From an uncultured Roseburia sp. (GTDB lineage: Bacteria; Bacillota; Clostridia; Lachnospirales; Lachnospiraceae): a stretch of 23,974 nucleotides of DNA. The translations under genes were made by a program, and so were the position numbers. Location: NCBI GenBank assembly GCA_900548205.1, contig URJS01000034.1, positions 1 to 23,974 of the forward strand, given 5' to 3'. Shown piece by piece: positions 1-8,143 of this stretch; position 1 is the stretch's first letter, and each line of letters opens with the position of its first letter. The notes beneath the pieces were generated by a model that had not been told where the DNA came from, did not search any database, and worked only from the letters and a program-made list of their open reading frames with translations.

Positions 1-360
1 ATGTCCTGAAATTACCAGAATGTCTTCCTGTGTACAAAGTGCATCGATCTCCTTCATTAAAGATTTTAACTGTTTTTCCTCTGTATCTTGTGGCATAAGA
101 ACGCTAAGTGAAATTGCCTTGATTTTTGCTCCGGCTGCCAGCATACTATTTACAGCGCCATAGACAGCTCTCTTTGCCGCAAATGTCCAGCCTTCTATCG
201 GATTCACCGATAATGCCACCCCGGCATCCTCTGAAAATTCCGGCATAAAAAGAACCCCGGCATCCTCACCGGATGCCAGAGAGCCTTCTTCACTGTGATT
301 ATGCAACTGTCTTAGTACCGAGCGTTTTAAAATACTCTCTTTTACTTTTCCTATCCGCAT
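1..360 (-). CDS. AIR synthase-like protein (PurM/HypE superfamily), partial
   Basis: This reading frame starts at an ATG at 360 with a GGGAG ribosome binding site seven bases upstream, and runs open for 120 codons off the left edge, so only the N-terminal part is visible. It begins MRIGKVKESILKRSVLRQL, contains an acidic E-D-A-G motif near residues 34-37, and ends in I-S-G-H. This matches the N-terminal domain of the AIR-synthase-related (COG0309, HypE-like) proteins of Clostridia. Members of the superfamily bind ATP, but the substrate of this branch is not known to me. There are no hydrogenase maturation genes in the window, so a HypE role is not supported. It lies downstream of the VanW gene on the same strand, 67 bp away, behind a strong hairpin. 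The family call is fairly safe; the function is not. Confidence 0.72.
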   Translation of the reverse strand, partial: MRIGKVKESILKRSVLRQLHNHSEEGSLASGEDAGVLFMPEFSEDAGVALSVNPIEGWTFAAKRAVYGAVNSMLAAGAKIKAISLSVLMPQDTEEKQLKSLMKEIDALCTQEDILVISGH

Positions 361-372
361 AACATCTCCCAC

Positions 373-398
373 ACAGAGCAGGCATATACCTGCTCTGT
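373..398. other. 10-bp hairpin between VanW and AIR-synthase genes
   Basis: Perfect inverted repeat with arms ACAGAGCAGG and CCTGCTCTGT and a six-base loop. Read on the minus strand it ends about five bases before the GGGAG of the downstream gene and is not followed by a T-run, so it does not look like a terminator for the minus-strand genes. On the plus strand it is followed by TTTTA but no gene reads in from that side. It could be a leader or processing hairpin. Confidence 0.6.
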
Positions 399-427
399 TT
401 TATCTATTTTTCATTCATTATTCTTCA

Positions 428-1867
428 TTAATTACCGTTTGGCTTTTCCACATCGGCTTTGGCTTTATCCTCTGCCTTTGTTGTTTTCTTTCCAGTTTCT
501 GTCGTTGGCTTTGGAACTTCTTTTTTCTTTGTTCCAACACGAACAACCGATGGCGTTGACATGTAAGAACTGGAATTCACCTGTGTTCTCTTTGTCTCTT
601 TGCCGTCTATGTATACAACCTTCCACAGCCTTGCTACATATCCGACGTGTGAGCCCTGCGCCACTCCGATATATCCGACCGGGTCTCCTGTCGCAACAAA
701 CTGGATCCCCGGATCCTGTCTTGATACGATCTCACTCTCATAAGTCACCACGCGGTTTTTCGGTCTCGTCTCATCTCCGTAAATATTAAAATAAAGGTCT
801 TTCCCGACCGTATAGCCCTCAATATAAATCGGGCTGTCATAATTATTGACAAAGCAGAGATCCTTATAATCTCCTGCGATCGCCGCATCCATAGACGGCT
901 TGACATAGCCTACGACCATAGAGTGATTAAAGCGCTCTGTAATCTCAAGCTCCGCCAGGATCACTGCATTGTACAGGGTGGTAGAGACCTGACACACACC
1001 GCCGCCGTAAGACTCTACCGTCTGCCCGTTCTCATAGGCTCCCGCCAGCTTATAGCCCATAGACGCGTCTAACGGACCAATCGCGTCCGCAACAGAGAAT
1101 TCCTCTCCCGGATACAAAACCGTACCGTCGATCAGGTCCGCCGCAAGCGCAATATTCGTACAGCGGTTTGCATTGGAGTCCTTATAATTTGTGCTGTAGC
1201 CGCCCAGGAGGTCCTCAATGACAGACAGCTCCTCCTTGCTGCCGCGCGGCTCTACGATCTTTGCCACCAGCGGAAGCTCTGCAGCCGCCCCGTCCCATTC
1301 CTCTCTGATAAACGAAGTAATGGCGGCTGCAGATTCCTTGACGTTCACTGCAATCCCCTGCTCTCCCGGCACAAACACAAAGCTGCCGTTCTTGCGCTCA
1401 AGGCCGTTGTCTACCGCCTCCTGATCCAGCTCCTTCGCCTTCTCCTCCAGTACCTCTGCAACCTTGGAGGCATCAACGGAGAGACGCAGATCTATCACCT
1501 TCTCGCCCTGCTCCAAGTCCTTCTTATCCTTGTATCTCTTAATAAGATTCCCGCTTCTTCCAACGTCCAAAGCCGCATCAATGATACTCATATCCGAAAA
1601 GGAGACGCCAAGCTCCTCTCCCGTCACCTCTGCGCTCTTGCCGCCCACCGACAGCGTAAGCTCTGCGCTGTCCGCTTCCTGCACATAAGTATCCACAGCT
1701 TCCGCTGCTTCCTCTCTCGTCATTCCGCCCACATAAATACTTCCGATATAGACGCCCTCTGCGATCGTCTCGCTTTCCGCTGCCTGCGCAGTGACCGGAA
1801 CTGCCAAAAGCAGACCTGCAAATACCGCCGCTTTCGGCAGCATCAAAAATCTGTTTTTCTTCTTCAT
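428..1867 (-). CDS. VanW family secreted protein
   Basis: The 479-residue protein has a basic N-terminus, a hydrophobic stretch at about 13-26 and an A-Q-A-A signal peptidase-like site near residue 29, so it is probably exported. Residues about 65-200 form the region usually annotated as a putative peptidoglycan-binding domain in YoaR-type proteins. The VanW domain follows at about 222-368, with the conserved Y-P-G-E-E-F-S and G-G-G-V-C-Q-V-S-T-T-L-Y motifs. The tail after about 440 is lysine- and threonine-rich and looks disordered. VanW was first noticed in vancomycin-resistance clusters, but the domain is widespread and its biochemical role is unknown; no van genes are present. A GGGG-rich ribosome binding site (GAGGGGAAAGA) precedes the ATG, and a promoter is visible upstream. 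Confidence 0.9.
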   Translation of the reverse strand: MKKKNRFLMLPKAAVFAGLLLAVPVTAQAAESETIAEGVYIGSIYVGGMTREEAAEAVDTYVQEADSAELTLSVGGKSAEVTGEELGVSFSDMSIIDAALDVGRSGNLIKRYKDKKDLEQGEKVIDLRLSVDASKVAEVLEEKAKELDQEAVDNGLERKNGSFVFVPGEQGIAVNVKESAAAITSFIREEWDGAAAELPLVAKIVEPRGSKEELSVIEDLLGGYSTNYKDSNANRCTNIALAADLIDGTVLYPGEEFSVADAIGPLDASMGYKLAGAYENGQTVESYGGGVCQVSTTLYNAVILAELEITERFNHSMVVGYVKPSMDAAIAGDYKDLCFVNNYDSPIYIEGYTVGKDLYFNIYGDETRPKNRVVTYESEIVSRQDPGIQFVATGDPVGYIGVAQGSHVGYVARLWKVVYIDGKETKRTQVNSSSYMSTPSVVRVGTKKKEVPKPTTETGKKTTKAEDKAKADVEKPNGN

Positions 1868-1937
1868 TCTTTCCCCTCTGATTTTTTCTGTGCGCCCACA
1901 ATGCGCTACTTTCCCATATTCCCGTTACTTTCGTCTT

Positions 1938-1965
1938 ATTTTAACATACCCGCTTTCTTTTTCAA
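1938..1965 (-). promoter_or_regulatory. Predicted sigma-A promoter of the VanW gene
   Basis: On the minus strand a -35 box TTGAAA (1965-1960) and a -10 box TAAAAT (1943-1938) are separated by 16 bp. A TG one base before the -10 box gives an extended -10. It lies about 70 bp upstream of the VanW start codon. Confidence 0.6.
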
Positions 1966-2015
1966 GATGCAGAACCACGAATATATTTGACGCGCCCTGT
2001 TATTTTTAGTATATT

Positions 2016-2120
2016 TTACATGAACGCTGTCAGTATCGTTGTAAGCAGCATCGTTCCTACGATCACAATGATGACCGCTGCCAGCAGCTTACGGTTTTTC
2101 TTTTTACCAAAATCGTACAT
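2016..2120 (-). CDS. Small single-pass membrane protein, 34 residues
   Basis: ATG at 2120 preceded by GGAGG at good spacing, stop TAA at 2016. The peptide starts M-Y-D-F-G-K-K-K-N-R-K, then has an uninterrupted hydrophobic stretch from about residue 12 to the end (L-L-A-A-V-I-I-V-I-V-G and onward). This basic-then-hydrophobic layout suggests a single membrane helix with the N-terminus in the cytoplasm. I do not recognise the family. It is divergent from the gene at 2164, with only 43 bp between the two start codons, so each promoter probably lies inside or right against the neighbour. The support is the strong ribosome binding site and membrane-protein composition. No similarity search was possible. 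Confidence 0.6.
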   Translation of the reverse strand: MYDFGKKKNRKLLAAVIIVIVGTMLLTTILTAFM

Positions 2121-2163
2121 AGTTTCCTCCATTTGCCATAATTACCACAAGAAAGGATTGCTT

Positions 2164-2781
2164 ATGATATTTTTAGGACTGTTTATCTTTTTTATCTTTC
2201 TGCTTGCCTACTACCGCAAAAAAGGGCTGCGTGACCAGGAGAGCATCGAGGAAGCCTTCTGGGAACGCGAAAATGAGGCAAATCATGTCCGCCGCAAGGA
2301 CATCGGCAGTCTCCCCTATATTACCATACCTTTAGAGAAATTTCCAATCAATATCTGCGATGACCCGAAATTGATCGAATGCGAAGCAAAATTAAAGCAG
2401 CTTTCCGGCTGTCGTATTTTAAATCTTGAACACCAGAGCAACACCGATCTGAAAATGCTCTACGGACCTGCCAATCTGGAAGCCCTTACCGAATGCGGCG
2501 AGCATTTTACAGACTTATGCCGGACGCTCGTTTCCTATGCACAGGCGCTGCGCGATCTTAATTATCGCCGCGAAGCGCAGACCGTGCTTGAATTTGGCAT
2601 CGACTGCGGCTCCGATCACAGCAAAAATTATGAGCTTTTAGCATCGCTCTATCAGGAACAGGAAAATACCGCCGGGCTTAAGGAGCTTCTTGCCAATGCC
2701 AAGACTCTGCGCACCCCGATGAAGGCTTCTATCATTTCTCATCTTGAGGATGCGCTGGCAGCCTGCCGTACTGCGCAATAA
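2164..2781 (+). CDS. Membrane-anchored helical (TPR-like) protein of unknown function
   Basis: The start is taken as the ATG at 2164, with AAAGGA six bases upstream; the frame is open further upstream but that extension is antisense to the 34-residue peptide gene. The 205-residue product has one N-terminal membrane helix (residues about 2-16), then a basic stop-transfer segment, an acidic linker, and a cytoplasmic region of predicted helices. Residues about 120-195 contain paired-helix patterns (S-Y-A-Q-A-L-R-D-L-N-Y and later E-L-L-A-S-L-Y-Q-E-Q) that resemble tetratricopeptide repeats, though I cannot assign a family. Its last 50 bases overlap the 3' end of the convergent exonuclease gene. 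Confidence 0.78.
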   Translation: MIFLGLFIFFIFLLAYYRKKGLRDQESIEEAFWERENEANHVRRKDIGSLPYITIPLEKFPINICDDPKLIECEAKLKQLSGCRILNLEHQSNTDLKMLYGPANLEALTECGEHFTDLCRTLVSYAQALRDLNYRREAQTVLEFGIDCGSDHSKNYELLASLYQEQENTAGLKELLANAKTLRTPMKASIISHLEDALAACRTAQ

Positions 2782-3463
2782 GGCGGTCTGCCAGTCTTGA
2801 CGCCTCGCTGCGCGTCATTTCATTTTCCAATTCACTGAGCTTAATTCCATAGTGCGCGGCATATCTTCTGAGGTATTCAAGCTGGCGTCCGGTCGCGGGC
2901 GTCTGTTTTTTTGCCTGATAATGGAGCGGCTGCGGCATAAATGCCTCCGCATGGTCTGCTCCAAAGCGCGCCTTTAGCTGCTCCATGATACGGAAGGTCT
3001 CCACCGCATCGTCCAGCGCCCGATGTGCACGCGCACGCGCGATTCCAAAATATCCACACAGATTTGCCAGATCCTTCTTTTGCTCGGACGGAAGGAATTT
3101 CCTTGCCAGCTTTAATGTATCGACCGCCGTGCGCTCGAAGGAAAATGCATGATTGACCGCCCACTGCTTCAAAAAGCTGTAATCAAAGATCACATTCTGT
3201 CCGACGAGAATATCCTCCCCCAGAAATTCAAAAAATTCCTCCATCGCCTCCTTCGGATCACGCCCCGCTTTTACCATATCAGGCGTGATACCGGTCAGCT
3301 CTGTGATCTTCTCCGGCAGCCTCCTTCCCGTAAAAAGCAGCTCGCCGCAGGTCGCCGTAATCTCACCGCCGCGCACACGCACCGCTCCCGTCTCAATAAT
3401 AGCGTCCGTTTTTGCATTTAAACCGGTCATCTCAAGATCGATCACCGTATAATCCTCTAACAA
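2732..3463 (-). CDS. DnaQ-like 3'-5' exonuclease (DEDDh)
   Basis: A 243-residue protein of the DNA polymerase III epsilon-type exonuclease family. The metal-binding residues are visible: D9 and E11 in motif I (V-I-D-L-E-M-T-G-L), D94 in motif II (G-Q-N-V-I-F-D-Y), H147 and D152 in motif III (A-H-R-A-L-D-D-A). Residues about 185-240 form an extra helical module (T-P-A-T-G-R-Q-L-E-Y-L and M-T-R-S-E-A-S-R-L) of unknown role, possibly for DNA or protein contact. The start is TTG at 3463: no other start codon exists between it and the in-frame stop of the upstream radical SAM gene, and AAAGGA lies 12 bases before it. The 21-bp gap suggests an operon with that gene. It is probably a repair or degradation nuclease, not the replicative proofreading subunit. 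Confidence 0.88.
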   Translation of the reverse strand: MLEDYTVIDLEMTGLNAKTDAIIETGAVRVRGGEITATCGELLFTGRRLPEKITELTGITPDMVKAGRDPKEAMEEFFEFLGEDILVGQNVIFDYSFLKQWAVNHAFSFERTAVDTLKLARKFLPSEQKKDLANLCGYFGIARARAHRALDDAVETFRIMEQLKARFGADHAEAFMPQPLHYQAKKQTPATGRQLEYLRRYAAHYGIKLSELENEMTRSEASRLADRLIAQYGRLPAHPQDEK

Positions 3464-3484
3464 TCTATTGTCACGTCCTTTCGA

Positions 3485-5248
3485 TTATTCCTGCTCTACT
3501 TCTGTAATATACCTGCAATACGCCTGACGGTCAAGCGCGTTCCGTCTCGTATAATCAAAAAGGACATACACCGGCTGCTCCCTGCGCGGCGGCAGCGCCC
3601 TAAGGGACTGCTGCCCCAGCCCGATAAGCTCGTAGGAAAACCGTTCCACATGCGAAAGCTTTCCGTTTTTGCAGCACGCTCTTGTGAGCGCTTTCCACTC
3701 TGCCAGCTCGTCTGCCCACACGGGACGGCTTTTCATATTTTCCCTCGCATACAGATCAAAAATCAGGCTCTCTCTGATCACATCCGCCGCCTCCTTTGCC
3801 TCCTCCTTGGCAAACGCAAGCAAAATCTCCGCGCGGCGCATTCTTGTATGGCTCATCGCAAAATATCCCCTGCGCTCATAAAATGCGCCGAGCCTCTGAT
3901 ACATGGCAAACGCACTGTCAAACTGCGTTCCCAAAAGCTGCATCGTCACCTGATACTGCCCGCTGTTGTAATAAACCTCCAGCATCTCCTCTGCCTGCCG
4001 GATGCGCAGCACATCCGAAAACGGCAGCCATTTTGTCTCAAGTACCTCATACGGCGGCTTTGTGCGATACTTCATACCGTACTCCCTTGCGTGCTCATAC
4101 AGATAAGAGCCCTTTAACACCTTTAAGAAGCCAAGCTGCAGCTGATCGGGCAGCCACGCGTACACCTCGTCAAACGAACGCCCAAAGGTATCGTAGTCCT
4201 CGTACGGCAGCCCGGCGATCAAGTCCAGATGCTGATGGATATTTCTTCCCGCCTTCACGCGCTCCACACACTCTCCCAGCCGCTTAAGATCCATCGTGCG
4301 GTGAATCTCCGAAATCGTCGCGTCATTTGTTGACTGCACACCGATCTCAAGCTGCACCAGTCCCGGACGCATCGACGCAAGCAGCTTTAATTCTTCCTCC
4401 GTCAGCAAATCCGCTGAGATCTCAAAGTGAAAATTTGTCACCCCATTGTCATGCGCCGCAATAAAACGCCAGATTTCCATTGCGTGCTCATGCTTGCAGT
4501 TAAAGGTTCTGTCCACAAATTTTACCTGCGGCACCTTCTTTTCCAAGAAAAATGCAAGCTCCTTTTCTACCATGCGAAGATCACGGAAACGAAGCTGCTT
4601 ATCCACAGATGACAGACAGTAGCTGCACCGAAACGGGCAGCCGCGGCTCGATTCATAGTAGATGATCCGGTTGGAGAAATCCGCAAGCTCCTCATAGCAG
4701 AACGGGATCTGGCTGAGTGCAAGCGGTGCACGCACTGCGGTACGGCAGATTTCCTCTCCGCTGCGGTATACGATTCCCGCAATCTCTGAAAGCTTCCCGC
4801 CGCATACCTGCTCGGAACAAGCCCTAAAAGGCGCTCCGCCGCAAGCACTGTCTGCATAGTGCGCACAGAGCTCCAAAAATGTCTGCTCGCCCTCCCCCAG
4901 CATCACGCCAAAAACTGCCGGGTTCCTTTCAAGAAACGCTTCCGTCTCATAGGAGACCTCCGGTCCTCCCACCCAGATCGGCACATTGGGACACAACTTA
5001 TGAAATTCCTCCGCCAATTCCTCCACATACGAAATATTCCAGATATAGCAGGAAAAGCAGAGTACCCCTGGCTGCTCCCTATAAATTCCCGCCAGAATAT
5101 CCTCGATCTGATGATTGATCGTATATTCTTTTATCACGATGTCCGTCTCTGTTTCCTGATACGCCCTTGCATATGCGCGCAGACTGTAAACTGCCGGATT
5201 GGAATGAATGTACTTCGCGTTGACCGCGGTCAATAATATCTTTGTCAC
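3485..5248 (-). CDS. B12-binding-domain radical SAM protein with DUF4080
   Basis: The start is taken as GTG at 5248, with GGAG eight bases upstream; the open frame before it is unlikely to be coding because family members begin near M-T-K-I-L-L-T-A-V-N-A-K-Y. The 587-residue product has an N-terminal cobalamin-binding-like fold (about 1-130, with V-G-G-P-E at 93-97), a radical SAM core with the 4Fe-4S motif C204-x3-C208-x2-C211, and a C-terminal DUF4080 region (after about 400). This domain order is common in Firmicutes and the reaction is unknown. A Cys-rich segment at about 136-149 with four Cys residues lies between the B12-like domain and the SAM core. The next gene downstream is the exonuclease, 21 bp away. 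Confidence 0.88.
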   Translation of the reverse strand: MTKILLTAVNAKYIHSNPAVYSLRAYARAYQETETDIVIKEYTINHQIEDILAGIYREQPGVLCFSCYIWNISYVEELAEEFHKLCPNVPIWVGGPEVSYETEAFLERNPAVFGVMLGEGEQTFLELCAHYADSACGGAPFRACSEQVCGGKLSEIAGIVYRSGEEICRTAVRAPLALSQIPFCYEELADFSNRIIYYESSRGCPFRCSYCLSSVDKQLRFRDLRMVEKELAFFLEKKVPQVKFVDRTFNCKHEHAMEIWRFIAAHDNGVTNFHFEISADLLTEEELKLLASMRPGLVQLEIGVQSTNDATISEIHRTMDLKRLGECVERVKAGRNIHQHLDLIAGLPYEDYDTFGRSFDEVYAWLPDQLQLGFLKVLKGSYLYEHAREYGMKYRTKPPYEVLETKWLPFSDVLRIRQAEEMLEVYYNSGQYQVTMQLLGTQFDSAFAMYQRLGAFYERRGYFAMSHTRMRRAEILLAFAKEEAKEAADVIRESLIFDLYARENMKSRPVWADELAEWKALTRACCKNGKLSHVERFSYELIGLGQQSLRALPPRREQPVYVLFDYTRRNALDRQAYCRYITEVEQE

Positions 5249-5303
5249 CTTTTCTTTCTCCTTTGATTTTTGACGTTCTTCCCTATGACCTGACGCACAG
5301 AAA

Positions 5304-5349
5304 GCAGGACCGCCGCGGAATATAAATTTTTCTCCGCAGACAGTCCTGC
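5304..5349. terminator. Two-tier hairpin, possible terminator of the MntP-like gene
   Basis: Outer arms GCAGGAC (5304-5310) and GTCCTGC (5343-5349) enclose inner arms GCGGA (5315-5319) and TCCGC (5333-5337). It lies between the MntP-like stop codon and the radical SAM start. On the minus strand the T-run is short (TTTCT), so it would be a leaky terminator there. On the plus strand TTCTTTTTT follows, but no plus-strand gene is present. Confidence 0.45.
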
Positions 5350-5367
5350 CGTTGTTCTTTTTTATGC

Positions 5368-5946
5368 TTAGTGCAGAATATGACGCACGACCACATCCGC
5401 GCCCGCGATCCAAAGAAGAAATGCGCCGGCAATATACGCCTTTGTCTTATGCACAAAGCCAAAATGATACCCGACATACATCCCCGTGATCACAACTGCC
5501 ACAGTCAGACATGCCCCCGTGGCGAGCATTAAAAGCAGATCTGTGCGCAAAAAACCAAATGCGACTCCCGCAAGCAGCGTATAGATACTCGTTCCCGCCG
5601 CCATTTTCCAGAAGCTTGCCATGTGAAGCGTCTCCTCCCTGCGCTCGTTGATGCGCTCATTTCGCACTGCCTTGAAAAGCAGCCGGACACCCAGCGCAAA
5701 AAAGATCACTGCCGCTATCACCAGTCCGATCAAGCTCTCATCATGCGTCATTCTGCTATGGTAAAGAAGCACGGACACCCCGTTTCCGATCGCCAAAGCC
5801 ACAAGCTGCCATACACCTGCCAGCGCACAGATAACAATTAACTGCTTTTTATCGACTCGCGCAACCAGCGAACCCTGACATTCCATCGCCGCAAAAATAT
5901 CAAGTGAAATTCCTGCTATGATCAGAAAATTTTCTATCCAGTTCAT
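5368..5946 (-). CDS. MntP-like multi-pass membrane protein
   Basis: The ATG at 5946 follows a GGGGGAGAGG stretch and gives 192 residues, the usual length of MntP manganese exporters. Six membrane helices can be drawn, in two repeats of three. The first repeat keeps the signature aspartate D16 (G-I-S-L-D-I-F-A). The second repeat, where MntP proteins usually read T-S-I-D-A, has Tyr at residue 122 (G-T-S-I-Y-T-L-L). As both aspartates are considered important in MntP, transport of Mn2+ should not be assumed. No yybP-ykoY manganese riboswitch is present: the predicted leader is only about 24 bases. It is best called an MntP-related protein of uncertain substrate. Its own promoter lies just after the upstream heptad-repeat gene. 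Confidence 0.75.
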   Translation of the reverse strand: MNWIENFLIIAGISLDIFAAMECQGSLVARVDKKQLIVICALAGVWQLVALAIGNGVSVLLYHSRMTHDESLIGLVIAAVIFFALGVRLLFKAVRNERINERREETLHMASFWKMAAGTSIYTLLAGVAFGFLRTDLLLMLATGACLTVAVVITGMYVGYHFGFVHKTKAYIAGAFLLWIAGADVVVRHILH

Positions 5947-5976
5947 CCGTCCTCTCCCCCATATCCGTTCCTTTCC

Positions 5977-6005
5977 ATTATACGCGCTCTGCAAAGACAC
6001 ATCAA
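5977..6005 (-). promoter_or_regulatory. Predicted sigma-A promoter of the MntP-like gene
   Basis: On the minus strand TTGATG (6005-6000) and a consensus TATAAT (5982-5977) are 17 bp apart. The predicted start site is about 24 bases before the ATG at 5946. Confidence 0.72.
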
Positions 6006-6021
6006 ATGCAAATTTCAAAAA

Positions 6022-8106
6022 CTATTTTTTCTCTGCTTTTACGGCGTCTGTCTTATAGATAAACTTCACGCTTCCATTGACGCCGTCCGCAATGCCGCTG
6101 TAATTCTGATAAGCCTCTCCCGCGTCGATGACCTTTTGTACACGGTCAAGGAGCGGTTCGATGTCACCGTTATATGCATTGACGATTTTGGAAATTCCTT
6201 CCTCATTAAAGGTCACGATGCCGTCCGCAAGCTCGTGCGCGCCTTCGCCCAGTGTACCGACGCCATCCACGATCGCGCCTGTTCCGCTCTGCAACTTACC
6301 CGCTCCGTCCTTTAGCGCATTCACGCCGTTCACAAGCTCCGGCACCTTTGCGGCAAGGGATTGTGTTCCGGCGCTTAACGCTGCCGCCCCCGTCACAAGA
6401 CTGTAGCCGTTTGCCTGTGTCGCCTCGATTGAATCCGCGATCTTATTTTTTGTCGTCTCAATGCCAGTGACAAGCGCGCCTGACGCCGCCTGCTTTGATG
6501 CGCTCTGACAGGCGCCCACGACACCGGCTGCCATCGTGTCCGCTCCCTGCGCGGCGATCCCTCCTGTCACACCGCTTGCGGTCGTTTCAAGACCCGCCAT
6601 CACCTGTTCATGGATCGCCGCCTGATTCGCCCCGCGAAATTGTGCCAGCGCCGCCTGATAATCAGCCACGCTCATCTGCGTCAGATCAAGCCCCTGCCCC
6701 TGTGCATACTGCATAAACGCCTGTTCCGATGCTGCCGCAAACAGCGCCTGATACAGTGCAGTCGGATTGCCGGATGCATCGGTCGCAAGAGACTGTGCGA
6801 TCATGCCCGTGCTCTGGTTCATCGCATCGGTAAAGCTCTGTTTTGCCGAATGATAAATCATATTGTAGGTATCTGATCCGGGTGCAAACGTCGCATCAAC
6901 GGAAGCCTGTGCCTGTGCGGCGTATGCCGCCTTCTCCTCCTCCGTCAATGCCGTTCGCAGCGTTGTATCCAGCGCGGTGATGCCGTTGTTGATCGCCTGC
7001 GCGCTTGTATTGAGCGCATTCGCTCCGTCCGCCAGACTTCCCGCTCCGTTTTGCAAGGAGCTTACCCCGTCCGCCAGCGTATTCATGCCGCTCTGAAATT
7101 CACCAAGCTTACTTTTTAGTGTATCAACGCCGTCGGCAAGCGCCGCCGATCCATCCTTTAGCTGTCCGGTCGCATCCGTCAGGCTGTTTAGCTCATCCTC
7201 TAAGGATAAGCTGCTCCCACCCTCCGCGTGGATGAAATTTGCCGCATTCATCACAACCGTCATCGTCATATCAAGGGTAAAATCAGTGACATCCGCCGTC
7301 ACCTCGAAGTATTCCGGCAGCGTGATCCCGGCGTCAAAATCACCATCCGACACCTGAAGGCTCTCCTTTAGCCCCGGCAGCGTGTAGCCGACAACCACCT
7401 GTCTGTTTCCGTCTGCGATAACCTTGCCGTTTGTCACCTCAACATTGCGGAAGCTGTCGTCAAGAACCATTCCGCTGATCGCCATAAACGGCACATAGAC
7501 GTCTCCTGATTTTTCATGATTCGTGTAGTCAAAGCGTATTTTTACTTTTCCTGATCTTCCCGCAAGCTCCTTTGGCGCAATCTCTTTTCCGTCCAGATAA
7601 TAGGTGATATTTTGCGTAATCGGCGTTTTTTTCTCTGAGGTTCCCTGATAATAAATATCATTGCCCCCTGCATTCCATGTAAGCCTCTGCCCATCCTGCG
7701 TAAAGGTTTCCTCCCCCTTTACATTTTCAATGTCCTTTAGCGACGACGCATCCGTGATCGTTTCCTTGCCGTCATGGTTCAGCAGATGATCGGAAACAAT
7801 CATATTTTTTGCCGCACCCTGATCGTCTGCAATAATATAAACTGTCTCCTCCTTTCCGATCTGGGTCTCTGTGATCGTCACGCTGTCGCTTAATATATCC
7901 TCAAGCGCATCCTCCGTCCGGCTCTGCCCGTCCGTATCGTCCGACACCTCCTGCACATGCGTCTGCTTTTGCCCGCCCTTCGCCTTTGCCGCACTGACGC
8001 TTGAAACCGATACGCCTGTGCCGGCCAGCGCTACGATGAGCACTCCCGATAAAATACGGATCGCATATTTGTGTTTGAATGTTTCTTTTAATTTTTGCAG
8101 CTTCAT
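6022..8106 (-). CDS. Exported heptad-repeat (YhgE/Pip-like) envelope protein, MMPL partner
   Basis: The start is the ATG at 8106, which has AAAGGTGG upstream; it gives 694 residues. The N-terminus is basic with a hydrophobic helix at about 17-36 and a V-S-A-A signal-type site, so the rest is outside the membrane. Residues about 310-385 and 577-645 are built of repeats with Leu and Gly every seven positions (x-L-x-D-G-x patterns), as in YhgE/Pip-type proteins and the 'Leu-x-x-Gly heptad' proteins; they probably form long coiled coils. Unlike full YhgE, no C-terminal membrane domain is seen. It directly follows the MMPL transporter by 37 bp. I infer that the pair forms an export or cell-envelope machine, with this protein as the extracytoplasmic arm. 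Confidence 0.78.
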   Translation of the reverse strand: MKLQKLKETFKHKYAIRILSGVLIVALAGTGVSVSSVSAAKAKGGQKQTHVQEVSDDTDGQSRTEDALEDILSDSVTITETQIGKEETVYIIADDQGAAKNMIVSDHLLNHDGKETITDASSLKDIENVKGEETFTQDGQRLTWNAGGNDIYYQGTSEKKTPITQNITYYLDGKEIAPKELAGRSGKVKIRFDYTNHEKSGDVYVPFMAISGMVLDDSFRNVEVTNGKVIADGNRQVVVGYTLPGLKESLQVSDGDFDAGITLPEYFEVTADVTDFTLDMTMTVVMNAANFIHAEGGSSLSLEDELNSLTDATGQLKDGSAALADGVDTLKSKLGEFQSGMNTLADGVSSLQNGAGSLADGANALNTSAQAINNGITALDTTLRTALTEEEKAAYAAQAQASVDATFAPGSDTYNMIYHSAKQSFTDAMNQSTGMIAQSLATDASGNPTALYQALFAAASEQAFMQYAQGQGLDLTQMSVADYQAALAQFRGANQAAIHEQVMAGLETTASGVTGGIAAQGADTMAAGVVGACQSASKQAASGALVTGIETTKNKIADSIEATQANGYSLVTGAAALSAGTQSLAAKVPELVNGVNALKDGAGKLQSGTGAIVDGVGTLGEGAHELADGIVTFNEEGISKIVNAYNGDIEPLLDRVQKVIDAGEAYQNYSGIADGVNGSVKFIYKTDAVKAEKK

Positions 8107-8143
8107 GATAAAATTTCCACCTTTCCATGTTCTAAAAATCAAA

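Noticed and set aside
1987..2163. Upstream extension of the TPR-like protein gene
   Set aside because: The extension is antisense to the 34-residue peptide gene, and the ATG at 2164 has its own AAAGGA site followed by a membrane helix.
5249..5413. N-terminal extension of the radical SAM protein
   Set aside because: It overlaps the MntP-like gene, is not membrane- or domain-like, and GTG at 5248 has a good binding site and the family's usual N-terminus.
5947..6021. Manganese (yybP-ykoY) riboswitch before the MntP-like gene
   Set aside because: The predicted leader is only about 24 bases and none of the conserved loops are present.
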